64,000 nucleotides of DNA from Glandiceps talaboti (GCF_964340395.1 NC_135559.1:15560563-15624562), one strand, 5' to 3'. Shown: positions 1 to 12,418, counted from the first letter of the stretch. The notes: a model not told the origin generated them from the letters alone. Numbers and translations: made by a program.

Positions 1-2393
1 GCATCCCAGGATAATCCTGGAGCGCTGAAGTAATGACAAGGGTCGAGGTTATAGTATAGATTGCATGTTTTTCGGAAATTTTCAAATACATCAGTTAATA
101 AAAGTACATCAGTTTTAAGGTACAGATCATGGTAATCACCCATAGTTTGCATATTAAAATGCTTCCATATATCTTGCGCATGCTCATAATCTTCATCGGT
201 AATACCAGTCTCATTTAGAATAGAATAGAATGTTTCCTTTAGTGGAAGATTAATATCATTGAATTTTTTGGTGGAATCCATATAATCATAAGGATATACA
301 CCCTTTCTCGTTAATAATTTTAAACTATTAGGGAATTCCTGTTCTGTGTATTTGAAATCACTCGTGTTATTAACGAGTTTTTCTAATGAAGCATTCAAGA
401 AATTTAAACTATCTATGAAGACTAAATTAGTACCAACCATTATAGCCATAAACTTTTCCATAGAATGTGGGATAATACTAATCTTTTCATTAAAATTTTC
501 AAGGGTTTGTACGATGAAATGACTGTCATATCCTTTTAAATTGTGGAATATAACGGGTATTTTCTTCGTTACTTGGAAATTAATATTACAAGATTCATGC
601 GCTGAACCACGATATTTACCGGTAATATGACAATGATCATGGACTCGTTTACAATCTTGAGTCTCGTATGGTGTTTCACAAATATGACATTGCATCGCTT
701 TTTGAAAACAATTTTCATCATTTGTACTCATACACAGAGGTTTGTTAAAATGTCGTTGTTTAATATTATTACAATAATCAACTTCCGATAACATCATTTC
801 CATGAATTTCTTGGATGCCTCTGGCCCTCTGTAAATAACACTTTTTTTACTAAATGTGTCATCGTAACAACAGACTAGTTTATAACCGAAACTACATACT
901 TCATGCTTTTGGTAATGTTGCGTAAATACCGTATTATTGCTAATAGTATTCACTTTTTTGGTTATAGATTCAAAATCTGCGTAAATAACAAATGGTGCAT
1001 TTAATTGTTTAGGGTAATTTTTAAATGATAACCATTTATTTTCTTCGGTTGGTAACCGTATAGCCTGCGTCTTGTTTATTTCAAAACAAATGGGACTATG
1101 TTTATTTAAAATCTCTACGGTTGAAAAATGCTGTAAACAATATCTACAGAAATGTTTTATTCCATCATGTTTTGTTATACCATGCATGAATCGATTAAAG
1201 TCTTTGATCCAAACATAATGTTTTTGGTTATCACCACGAGTTATTAGTAGTAAATCGAGATGATCTTCACTAGTTTGTTTACTAACGTAAATTGGATATG
1301 CTTGTTTATTATGATTATAACCAAATATGGAAATAGATATATTATTTTGGTTTTCGATTTTAGGAATTTGTTTTATGGTTACTGGAAATGTGATTCCTCT
1401 ATAATCTAAATCGTTAATATGTTGTTTGTATTTAGATGGTCTATATTTATTTTTTTCAACTGGGAACTTATACGCTAAATGGCACCATTTAAAGCACTCA
1501 TTATCATTATTTTGTATGTTAATGAGGCCCTTCTTTGCGTTTTGTAGTTCTTTCGGCAATTTTATATATGAGTTACCTTGTAAAGGTTCGTATCTTACAA
1601 TATTTACATAAAAATTAAGGAGTGTTTTTATTTGCCAACCAGAACCTTCACGTAGCCATTTAGCGATGTGTTCAAGAATTCTTTCGAAACTTACGCTCAT
1701 TTGTTCGTCTATTTGATCAGTATTTGTAATTACTAATGGACTACTATTAAAATAACCATTATTTGTTATTTAATTTATCTCTGTATCCATATTGTTTACG
1801 TTACTTACGTTACGTACGTTACCGTTTAAGTTGTATTTAACAAATTTTATATTCAAGGTTAATATTGCTTTTATTCCACCTTGATCTTCTAAATTTTGTT
1901 TTAAAAGTTCTTTTATTAAATATTTATTTTCAATTAATTGCGTATGAGGTTCATTCGCAGTAATATCAATTTCATATGACTTAACGTAGCCTCTAAAAGC
2001 TCTCTCGAGTTCACGGTATTTAGGTGGTATTAAAACACCACCAACGTGACGATAGCCTTTATTAATAAAAGTTTGATACGTATCATTCCCTATTTTAATC
2101 ATGCGTTTTGTAACAGGATTAATGATATATTGTTCCATTAATGGTCGGGGGAGACCACTAGGTATCGACCAATCTAAGATATTCTCAGGCAACGGTTGTA
2201 GATTGCCATTCCGTATAAGTTTATTATATACGCGTCCACCGACCGTTATCATTCGCTTAGTGAGTGGGTTCAAAATCTTTATCATATAAACCCTAGGTAA
2301 ATGTTGTAAATCGCCATTCTGTAAAAGCTTATTGTATGCACGTCCGCCAACTGTTATCATTCGCTTAGTGCGTGGGTTCAAAATCTTTGTCAT
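1..2393 (-). pseudogene. Polinton/Maverick-type protein-primed DNA polymerase B (N-terminal part, one in-frame stop, runs off window)
   Basis: Reading the minus strand from an ATG at 2393 gives one frame to the window edge, interrupted by a single TAA at 1772-1770. Before the stop are three NPxTKRM modules (see separate entry). After it come a C2H2 finger (about 1160-1082), an exonuclease I motif YADFES (about 983-966), a Cys/His cluster beginning CHIC and ending HESCNINF (about 692-577), exonuclease II FHNLKGYDSHF (about 551-515), exonuclease III YLKTDVLLLTDVF (about 125-85) and HYFSAPGLSWDA at the edge. The order matches the pPolB of Polinton/Maverick elements and adintovirus-like relatives, which replicates a linear element by protein priming. 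The palm active site lies outside the window. Sequence on both sides of the stop fits one continuous protein, so the TAA looks like a nonsense mutation. An ATG 23 codons past the stop could in principle start a shorter product. Family call is firm; whether the copy is an endogenised virus or a transposon cannot be decided here. Confidence 0.9.
2055..2393 (-). repeat. Three NPxTKRM modules at the polymerase N-terminus
   Basis: The first 113 residues hold three copies of a 25-27 residue module: NPxTKRMIxxG, an aromatic residue, then a hydrophobic run ending in a KG or NG turn. They lie at 2393-2313, 2285-2205 and 2129-2055. The first two are nearly identical at DNA and protein level with a 108-bp period, so they are a recent tandem duplication; the third is diverged (IKIGN replaces ITVGG). 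The NPxT-(G/K)R-x-I core resembles the small virus-specific 2-cysteine adaptor module described in large DNA viruses, but I see no flanking cysteine pair, so that link is only a suggestion. Confidence 0.75.
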
Positions 2394-2555
2394 ATTGTAT
2401 ATAATCAAAAGATTTTAATATTCATATATAAATTTATTAGTTCAATTGCTTTTTTCTTCTTAACTTGTAAGTCTTATATACCTTATATAAACATTGAAAA
2501 CTTGTTAAACTTACAACTTATTTTTATGTATGTATATATAAGGAAGAATAACTAC

Positions 2556-2873
2556 TTAATCTCTCTTAAGTTGTTTAATACAAGGTGTACTTCTCTTTAA
2601 ATGTATCTTAAAATGACATTTATATTTATATGCAAATCCACATTTACCGCAAATAAACTCAGGAAAAACACGTTTGCATGTTAAACATTCATTAGGATAT
2701 TCACGTTTTCTATTCTCGCAGGAATGTTTTATATTTAAATGTTTTAAAAAATTATGTTTATGCCGAAAGCGTTTATTACACTTGACACATTTGAATTCTG
2801 GTGCCGACCTACCGCAAGTGAGGCAATTCTCTCGTATAAGACAAATCCGAAATCCAGAACAATAGTTTGACAT
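2556..2873 (-). CDS. Small C2H2 zinc-finger protein next to the polymerase
   Basis: A 105-residue open frame from an ATG at 2873, ending 162 bp upstream of the polymerase ATG on the same strand. It holds four CxxC pairs: C-LTC near residue 17, C-VKC near 29, C-LTC near 63 and C-GKC near 74. Two of them continue into C2H2-like fingers (C-VKC ... H-x(4)-H-x(2)C; C-GKC ... H-x(3)-H ... C). The two halves resemble each other (CLTC-10 residues-C-x-x-C), suggesting internal duplication. High Lys/Arg content fits nucleic-acid binding. Its place upstream of pPolB suggests an accessory gene of the same element. I do not recognise a named family. It is intact, unlike the polymerase. Confidence 0.5.
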   Translation of the reverse strand: MSNYCSGFRICLIRENCLTCGRSAPEFKCVKCNKRFRHKHNFLKHLNIKHSCENRKREYPNECLTCKRVFPEFICGKCGFAYKYKCHFKIHLKRSTPCIKQLKRD

Positions 2874-3101
2874 TTCGATTAATGGTCTTTGTATGTATAT
2901 ACATATCTATTCTTATCTGTTTAATTGAATAACCTGACATTGATAACCTTTATAATCTGATCTAGAAACAGTATGTAACGAGCGAAAATATTTGTGACAT
3001 GTTGAAACATGTTTAGTGTGTTAGCCTATCCAACTTACCCTGCTATGCAGCTACACTATAGTGACCTACTACGCTGCTATACTTAAACATTCCTGTGGTA
3101 G

Positions 3102-3173
3102 CCTGAGGCAGCAGTTGTGACCTGAGGCGGCAGCTGGGACCTGAGGCGGCAGCTGTGACCTGAGGCGGCAGTT
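3102..3173. repeat. 19-bp tandem repeat (about 3.8 units)
   Basis: Units begin CCTGAGGCRGCAGYT at 3102, 3121, 3140 and 3159, the last one partial. The interval 2874-3574 otherwise holds no gene I can see. It has two copies of a short block around GTATGTATATACATAT (2893 and 3316) and three copies of a TGAGGYCACTAAG motif (about 3258, 3279, 3358), which may be remains of a terminal region of the polymerase-bearing element. Confidence 0.75.
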
Positions 3174-3574
3174 CAATTAGAGAGATGCATTTTACTAATG
3201 TATGTAATTAGCCTACTCATAACAGCATGACTGATATAACTAATAATAGAGTAGCAATGAGGCCACTAAGGGGTTTAACAATGAGGTCACCATTTTGAAT
3301 TTATGGTACGATTGTATGTATATACATATATATTATTATCTGTTTAATTAAACATCTGTGAGGTCACTAAGCGGTTAATTTACTTATAACAGCTACAACA
3401 AATTTAGTCATTTTTTAATCAATTTTTATGGATAAGATTTATTTGCTTTATAATACATTATATAGATATAAAAAAATATATTAATAAATTTATTAATATA
3501 GGAAAGAGACTTTATTTGGCTATATAATAGATTAAAAAGGGACTGTGCTGGAAATGTCCTTTTGTATACTACTA

Positions 3575-4428
3575 CCTCGGTTATTTATATGCAACGGACT
3601 TCCATATGATCGGAGCAAATCGACTAATTAGTGTATTCTGGGACCAATAAAAATATTGTGGCACTGCATGATGACCTGATACATCCTCTTGAAGTTTCCC
3701 ATGGGTATTTTGATAAACACTAGTACATTTTTTCGAAACGAAATACTAGTATGTTTACTTTGTTGCTAAATGCGCCGTTCAAAGGGCGTCATCAGTGAGT
3801 GGGCTAAAATATGCTATCATAACGGTATTGCAGTGCTCTTGTCGGCAAATTATAAAAATCAGATAAAGTGCTGAGTGATTACGATGTCCCTCTATGACGA
3901 CACAAAATGGCGTGCTCAAGGTGGGACCGAAAATACCCGAAAACACTTGAAATAAATCCGAAGGGAACTGACTGAAAAGGGGTGTTTGCAGACGCATCTT
4001 AAAAGTTTTAAAACCAGAATACGTTTCACAAATGTGTCGTCTACCAATATATAGCAATAATAGTGAAAGGGGGCATTTTGAATCACATTTAATCTCAGAT
4101 GTCAAACGTGGACAATTCTCTTATATGTTGTTCTACCTACTTCTCGTCATGTATTTGTACTGCCGTATGGTCAGGTACTACCGTATAGTCAGGTACTACC
4201 CAGGTATGGTCAGGTTGATTGATTGATTGATTGACTGACTGACTGACCGATCGATCGATTATGGTAAATTTAATCCAACTTACCAACTGTATTCATCATC
4301 AAAATCACTGCAATAATCTATATCCCTGAAATAGTAGGAATTAAAATAAAAAAACAGGTCTAGTTTTCCAAATACTGGACTCATAAAGCACAAATGTTAA
4401 TACCGACAACAATTATACTAATAATCAT

Positions 4429-4465
<37 letters not shown>

Positions 4466-5795
4466 GTAACGAGGTTAATTTTAAACAGACATTATAAGTT
4501 AGGCTTGCATTCAATCAATTGCAATTGATGGTAAAATATGCCTCAGTGATTAGCATACTGTGGCACCCTTTAAATATATGCAGCAAAAACTACGTCCAGA
4601 CCAGTATAAACTCAGTTTGCGTACTTTAAACCCGGATGTCAAACGTGGACAGTTATCTTATATTATACAATACATATATGTTGTTCTACCTACTTGTCGT
4701 CATGTATTTGTACTACCGTACAGTCAGGTACTACCGTATGGTCAGGTGCCACCCTAGCCATTTCAAGTTCTTTTCGTTAATTTCAGGTACTGCAAAATAA
4801 GTGGAGAGAGGTTGTAGTATATTATGATGTATTCCAACAACATTTCAGTATAACCAAATGAAATAGCATAGTGGGGGGGGGGGGGACTTGGTTAATGCCA
4901 ACTTAACTGTTATCGTCATGCAACAAAAACAGGTCCATTTGCGGTAGTTTTGAGAAATGACTTTGGCAGGCAAGAACAGACGAGTCTTCCATTTTAAATC
5001 CCTTGAGATCATTCAATGTGATACAGTGTCATCCGCAGAATGAACTTCCTGGTATGTATGGAAAACGTCATTGAGTTATGAAAACAGTAGAGTTGGTTCT
5101 CAAGAAAACGTTGAATATGCCTGACATGAAGAGACAAAATCGACCTACCAAATTTTGAGAAAAAATATAAAGTCAAGCCTATATAGTAACCTGCTGTCTT
5201 CGTCCTGTTGTAACGCAAGGCAAAGTAACAATGCAAATACTTAAAATAGGTCGCAGGAACTAAAAATAATCTTCAAAGCAGAGCACGGTGTTTTATACCT
5301 AAGCGACGAAGTTGTGACTGGAAATCATGTAAAGCTACTAGGCATATTGATAAGCTGAGAATTCTTATCTATTTTATTGTTGTTATGGAACAGCACATCT
5401 ATTGTTCTAATTTGGCACTAAATCAAACTATAATGCAAGGATACCAGAGATGATATGAAAATTTACAAAAACATATTAACAACAGGTGTTGTAGACATGC
5501 GCGGATCTACGAAATGTTATAATAACGTGTTGTTTCCTTGTTACCAAAATAATGAGGAAATTCGACATGCTTCAACATTTTTTTTCAAAGGACAGCACAC
5601 GAATAAATAAATGACACTTTGTCAGCAGCAGTGTCTGTTGACCTAAAACTGTTACTGATTAAACTGCTAATTATTGAACTTTGGATCGAGAATGTAAAAT
5701 TTTGTTAAAGATATGTCGTTTCTAAATACAGATTTTAATGTGAAATATTTGCCCTTTGTATGATTGACTCTGTGTAGTGACGGGAATGGTATATT
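3575..5795 (+). repeat. Interspersed repeat R1, copy A
   Basis: Sequence from the CCTCGGTTATTT block at 3575 recurs almost base for base at 14547 (copy B) for about 630 bp. Similarity then continues with gaps to about 5795, including the stretch around GATCATTCAATGTGATAC (about 5008) that also occurs in copies C (26.3 kb) and D (19.9 kb). Copy A is interrupted by the microsatellite module at 4205-4640, and about 110 bp around GATGTCAAACGTGGAC appears on both sides of that module (4098 and 4636). No coding capacity is credible. The repeat class is unknown and I saw no terminal repeats. Confidence 0.7.
4205..4640 (+). repeat. Mobile-looking microsatellite module (GATT/CTGA block, unique block, CAA array)
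   Basis: A GATT/GACT/GATC array (4207-4260), about 170 bp of unique sequence beginning ATGGTAAATTTAATCC, an AAC array (4431-4465) and about 160 bp ending near GCAGCAAAAACTACG. The same order of blocks appears at 12245-12870, outside R1. Within R1 it is absent from copy B, so it behaves as an insertion into copy A. Confidence 0.6.
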
Positions 5796-5890
5796 TTTAT
5801 AACAGGTGCAGCCAACGAAGGTGTTGAGTATATTGTCCATAAACTATAGTATGCAGTTATTAAGCTAGCATAGCCAAATTATGTCGATAG

Positions 5891-5967
5891 ATCATCATCG
5901 TCATCATCATCATCATCATCATCATCGTCGTCATCATCATCATCATCATCATCATCATCGTCGTCGT

Positions 5968-6005
<38 letters not shown>

Positions 6006-6010
6006 GCGGC
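5891..6010 (+). repeat. Trinucleotide array grading CAT to CGT to CGG
   Basis: About 120 bp of pure trinucleotide sequence that is CAT-rich at the left, CGT in the middle and CGG at the right, each block one base from the next. A frame across it would read His then Arg runs, but nothing suggests it is translated. Confidence 0.9.
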
Positions 6011-7061
6011 TTCATCTACTTCTCAAAATTCATAATTGTAGTCTTAGCCTCGCCATTAGACCAAATATAGGGTCTGAAGCAATTTTTGACAGAAGTTCCT
6101 TAGTGGTTTTGTACTACAAGTACTACAGTACTAAACATTGAATTTCTTTGATTATTGCCATGAACTATAATGAAAAAAGTAAACACTTTCAATCCTAATG
6201 TGATAAAATTTTATAAGAATAATTCGATAACGCTTCCTTGGTATAGAGATAACAGTTAATACACAACAAATATTATAAAAGGGAAAATCAGATAAAAAAT
6301 TTATATTTCGGATTGTTTCAAATAATATTTGTTTCAATTGATAACATAAATTGAAAACATGCCGCTATCATTTCGATGAGGCTGTAATACGTATGCGGTG
6401 TAGTCAATATTGACAACTATATTTAATAATTCAACAGAATGTAATAAACATAGCAATAAATGAATTGAAGCAGTTGTGAAAATAAGGTACTCTAAAAACT
6501 GGTATTGCGGTGAACACACGTATGGTATTGTCCTAAAGTTCCAAAATTGCAGCTGAAACGTTTTTTTAACTTGTTAGATGTAATGACGTCATCATAATAT
6601 TTTTAGGTTGAACAGTATTGAATCACTGGCTATTGATAAACATAGTAGTATATATGGTATGATGCAATATATCAAATCAAATTGACTTTAGGGTCCGCAC
6701 CCAAAAAATCAGCTCTATAATGTATCATAATTTTAAACTTATGCTGTACTACTAATATTTCAACTAGAGTTCTAATTGACTTTGTGCAATGTCTAATTAT
6801 TGGTATTTTAACAGTTTTTAGTGAATGTCTGATACAAAATAATAATTCCCCAGTTATAGCTAATGCAGGTCTATTTCAATCCTAGTTCTGTGATAAAGCC
6901 AATGAAGGTTATTTGGAATGTCTATCCATCCTGCTTTAGTAAATACTTCTTGTATTTAAAACATGTTCTGGTTTTGGGGTTCTAGTAATTTATTTTCAAT
7001 AATTATTGCATCTGTATGGGGAGGGCAGTATTTTAGAAATTGGGAGAAGGGGAGGGTCACA
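6011..7061. other. No gene recognised
   Basis: AT-rich sequence with only short open frames and no motif I recognise. Confidence 0.6.
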
Positions 7062-8828
7062 AATCGATTGCGTTGACCCGTCCCGCTTGAGGGAACTATA
7101 TACATTGTGATAAGTGTGGTCTTCACAACATTATTTTGCATAAATTTCACCAGTGGGATCTGACAGTAGGGTTTCAAAGATATCGGCACTGCGGGAAATG
7201 TAAACACTTCTCTGTACCATAACAAAGTGTCATTGACACTGTTTCAACTACCATGTTTTTCCTCCGCCAACCTTGAGAGATGAAGAGTCTGTGTTACAAA
7301 AAACTGTTCTGGATTTGTACATTGTACATGTTGATTTGAAAGTTCTGGTTTTGGTCTTAGTTTTAAACTGTCGGGAGTGTCTCATAATTCTTGCTGAACC
7401 ATCGATGGTTTTAGCCTACGTATTACCTATTAGCTTGGTATTAGTGACTGTAACTGAACTTGAAGTGTGTCCTGCATGTTGTAGTGAGTATCTGTTACGT
7501 ACGATTAACGTGTTGCTTCATGCTTGACAGTATGCCGCAACATCAAACTTAGGGGCCGTGTCATTTTAAAACTGACGCACAAGAAACGTAATTTCTTCGT
7601 TTTCGTTTCACTATTCGCACGTTTCCATAATTTATACACAGTTGATTTTGACTGTCGCACAACGACAGTGATGAACACGTTAGCAGCTTTCACAGCCATG
7701 CATGTTTCAACTATCACTTGAAAACATCTACAAATCTGTTTGGAATTACTAAACTACTGCTGAATAATTATTTCACATGTTTCAGGCGATCGAACCTTTT
7801 GGTTTTCACGTTAATAGAAGGATTGAATCAACATCAGTCGAACGATCAACTTGTTGTTAGTACTGAAAAAAAAACGTTCGCAATACCACGCTATCTACGA
7901 CAATTTAGTCGAAGTTTAGAGGTCACGTCAAACGTGACATCTAATCGGTAATTTCCGGATTTACATTTGTATTCGTTTCACCTTATACCCAAACGTGGCC
8001 TAACTTAGAACATTTAGGTGCATTTTAGCGATGCCCTCTCCATAGTCTATTCAACTCAATTATCGTGAATGTCCTTTAAGTGTTGCCACTACGATTGAAC
8101 GATCGGCTTGTACCACCCACCCTTCGGTAATTTTCGTTGACAAGGTCACATGCCGTAACGCGTACGTACTTAGTATAGAGTGCAGTGTTGTTTATATTTG
8201 CGTATGTTGGACCTCATCGTGTGTAAACAGCTAACCCGTCTAGAATTTGGCATAAGGTAATACTCAAAGCTAGAGTTGCAGGTACAAGAAAACAAATAAT
8301 GTCTGCAATATTACATGTACAGTGTAACCCCTTGCTTTGGCAGTCGGTTTACGTGTATCATCCAAGTCGGAAGAAATTGGTTGACGTGTGCGTCCAAGTA
8401 TCATCATTTATACTATAGTCGGGACGACCAAACAAACCGTAAAAAGTCTTTTGATTTCAGGAACATCTGTTTAACGTGAAAACCAAAAAGTTCGATCGCC
8501 TGAAATAATTATTCAGCAATAGTTTAGTAATTCCAAACAGATTTGTAGATGTTTTCAAGTGATAGTTGAAACATTAATGACTGTGAAAGCCGCTAAAACG
8601 TGTTCATCACTGTAGTAGTGCGACAGTCAAAACATGGAAGTTGAAACAGTCGTATCAATGACGCTTTGTTATAGTACAGAGAAGTGTTTTGATTTCCCGC
8701 AGTGCCGATATCTTTGAAACCCCACTTACAGATTCCACTGGTGAAATTTATGCAAAATAATGTTGTGAAGACCACAGTTATCACGATGTGTCTAGTTCCC
8801 TCAAACGGGACGGGTCAACGCAATCGAT
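7062..8828. repeat. Long imperfect inverted repeat
   Basis: The block 7062-7245 (beginning ATCGATTGCGTTGACC) is found reversed and complemented at 8645-8828. The block 7640-7822 (containing GCGATCGAACC and AATTATTTCA) is found reversed and complemented at about 8470-8638. In the left arm the two blocks are separated by about 390 bp; in the right arm they are almost adjacent. The centre (7823-8469) has no obvious symmetry. The outer edges coincide with ATCGATTGCG, so this may be a foldback-type or long-TIR nonautonomous DNA element with an insertion in the left arm. No transposase is visible. Confidence 0.75.
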
Positions 8829-11800
8829 AGTAGGTAATTAATTGTCAGTTGCAAAGCGAGGAGAGACGTGGATCTCACAGGAGCAAAACGGCAATAGTTG
8901 GGTAAGGTATTAGGGATAACGTTGTAGAAATGTTGACCTCAGTCCCGAAATTTTCGGGCATATGCCCATATACTGTTTTAGAGTATTCTCTGACTTTCAG
9001 CTCAGCCAATGAGATCCAAGCACATGTATTGATTAATGCAGTGCCGATTTCACATAAATCCACTACCGACGTAGTAGTTGGGAAATGCCTTTAAAATTTT
9101 CAACGTGGTGGCAGTGGTGAACCATTGATTCTGGGATGTGTCCTTTTCCATTTCTGACAGCATTGAAACAAACTACGTTTGGAATATTTTGGAGAGGGTC
9201 ATTTTTTAGAGATAGGAAATTTAGAGTGGGTTACTTTTTTTTTAAAAAGTACGACACAATTGGAGGAGGGTCATATTTTACGCAACAGCCTGAGCCTGAT
9301 TTCTCCCAGCTCTCCCTCTTGTAAGTACAAATATGATTTGTATAATCATAAAACTTTATCGTGGCCATAAAGCATACTGGTAGAGATAAGCATTTATAGG
9401 ATGTTTTGATGATATTTGATTTTGATATCAATATAAAATTCTACACGAGTTGGGAACAAATAAATGAACTGCTTTCAGCATAATTATCTTTTATATTACC
9501 CAAAGCACATAATGATGAAAAGGGTTGTTTTAATACACATTTGTGGTACAGGCTTTTATTAGACCACAGGGACTCATAAATGATTATAATGTAGTCATAG
9601 AAAAGCTGGTTTATTACACCAGCAAAGAGCAGATTTAGAAAAAAAACACAACACCAGCTTTTCAAATCATTACATTACAATAAAACAAAAAACAAAACAA
9701 ACATTTGTATACATATATGGCCAATTGTAAGTTCCTGTTATTAGAGTGTGAGCTTCGTTGTGTTCCTCTGTCCTCAACGGCCTGCTCCTAACTATACTTC
9801 ACCGGCTGCAATATTCAGGAGGCCAGACGTGAAATGTGTTGGCAAATGCGTGAAGGCGCTCGCTGATGGCGTGCCTGACAGTATGTTCAGCAAGAAATAT
9901 GTCCTTCTTCATTCAAAGTTCAAAGGGACCCAATATGCTTAGAATAGAAAGAGAAACGAACTGAAAGTAAGCTGACAATAAATATTTATAGGGAAAGAGC
10001 ATGTTTGAGTGATAGGTCTGCTGTAATCCATGGCTATTTGCGGCCATCATGACATTCAGATCCTTTAAAGAAATTTCCACATAGGTAACAAACAAAAACT
10101 GCTTGTGTCAATTTTCCTTTAAATCGTGGTATGTTGCACAATTATAAGAACTCATCCACTATATATATATATATGTCACGAATATATGTAAACAAAGGTT
10201 AGGGTCTGTGTGATAAACTAGGTGGGGGTCGAGTAACCGGAACCAAACAATTTACGTTCTTTATTTTGGTGGAAACTACAGGAGGAGATAAGACACCACA
10301 CTACAAAACGCCTTTATCTAAATTGTATGGTCATCCGATCATACCTACCTGTCATATGTAGTGTTTGATATAAATTCTATTGGTCATATTAGAGGGCGTT
10401 TTATCTATTGACAAAGAAAATATGCACATGTAGAATTTAAAAAAAAAAATAGTTTACAGTAGACAATGTCATGCCTGTTGGATATCCAATGAACTTTAAA
10501 ACCTTATATACACGTACACACGGTGTCCCCGGAAGCCTCGACCTGGACTAGTGCAGTGTAGTTTGGTGACCATTACAGAAAAGCTTCTGTACTCGAAGCG
10601 AAAAGTGAATGTTTTTTCTCACAATGCGTATATGTAACCCAGTCTCCACAACGACTCACAAGGTCATACAATTGAAGATTTGTGTAAATGAACGTAAATG
10701 TATAAGGCATACTGTCATCAGCTACAAAAAGGATCTAAACAACTCTTTTTCACGGTAAAATGCTATGTAATATGTCCTAAGGTTGTCGTTATGACAACCA
10801 CCGAGCTCTCAGGTCTATTGGTTGAACACATAACAAACAAGTTGTCATGACAAAAAAAGCCAAGTTGAACGAATTAAGTTCAGAAAACAGAAAATTGCTT
10901 TGCATATGTCTAAGGTCCAGTTCCGTTGTTTGCTAATATCATGGCAACATTTCCTGAATTTTGCAAAACTGGTTTATGACATGTGATGAAATATAGTTGT
11001 AAGGAATAAAAAGTCTAATGAGATTGGAATTGTAAGTATTTGAGAAACACTAGGCAAAAATATATAGTTTTGACTCTGTCACAGTGTTAAATTTACAAAT
11101 AAATAGGCGTTGTACATACTAATCAGTGGTCGATGTAATATCCATAAGCAGTACAGAAACAGTTTGAAATCGTGATCGCTGTTGTGGGTGCTACAAATAA
11201 TACATTTACCTACAAGTGTTCCTATATTGTTCACTGTGTATGATATTACGAGTAAGTTATTGTATGTAACAAAACATTGTCAACAACCCGTTCTAGTTGC
11301 TGATAGTGCACCTTTAATCTGTATACTGATTGACATAAAATCACAATCCGAGCTTTGTGACGTCATCAAAATCAAAACAGAAGATAATACCATGTATTTG
11401 TAAGAAATGAGAATGTAAGAATTATTCAACTATCACCTGTTAAAAACCACCAGGATCTCATAAATGTCCGAAACACCAATAATGCAGTGGCAGCTATTGT
11501 AACATCTAACTGATCAGACTGCTAGGTAACACTGGAGTAAATTGTACAGTTTTACACGCACAAACATTTGAATAAAAAAGCATCCCTGGACAAAATGAAA
11601 TTACTCAAATACATTTGCAAAGTAGCATTCAAGATTGCTACGATTTTATATCTATGCAATAGATTAAATCAATTGAGGTAGCCAAGCTAAATGTGGTCGA
11701 TGCGAAATGTCTTTGCTATAAAATCTTTCTGTTTACTATAATATTTTGCATGTAAAGTTGGTTTTGATTCACGCCATCATAAAAAGATCACAGATTTGGG

Positions 11801-12244
11801 AATTTTGAGTTGACATAACTGTCAGCAAAGGTCAAAATCATTTCTTGCAAAAGTTTTCCGTGGGGCAAATATAAACTGGTGAAAATATCCAGAGGAGGAT
11901 GATGAAGATCCCGAAAAACAAGTAGAAAAAGATAAGTAATACGATCCAGCAACAACCTTTTCCTTTGCAGTTATACCTATAGATAGAGACAGACAAGACA
12001 GAGGTAAGAGTAAAACAAACTTACCACTTTTAATGCTTAGTGCGTAGAAAATGAATGTTAAGCAACATGGCTGAGGAGGTATAATTATATCATTCTCCAA
12101 TATACTTCTTCATGCAGAGAAAATACTTGTTACTTAAGGTTTTTTACTTCTCATCTACTCATCTATCGACTCGTAGCGACAAGGCTCCCGAAGTCACTTG
12201 TATTTTCCTTGGCTGAACGAAGAAAATTATTGAGTGACTGACTG
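8829..12244. other. No gene recognised
   Basis: About 3.4 kb with only short frames in all phases, a small (AT)n at about 10160, an A-tract at 10440 and no recognisable RNA or protein signature. Confidence 0.55.
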
Positions 12245-12265
12245 ATATATTGCTTGCTTGATTCC

Positions 12266-12344
<79 letters not shown>

Positions 12345-12373
12345 GTTGGTTGGTTGGTTGGTTGGTTGGTTGG

Positions 12374-12418
<45 letters not shown>

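Noticed and set aside
3779-4105. 108-codon minus frame repeated at 14745-15071 as a conserved gene
   Set aside because: The two copies lie in nearly identical repeat DNA, so sharing the frame is not evidence of selection; no motif is present.
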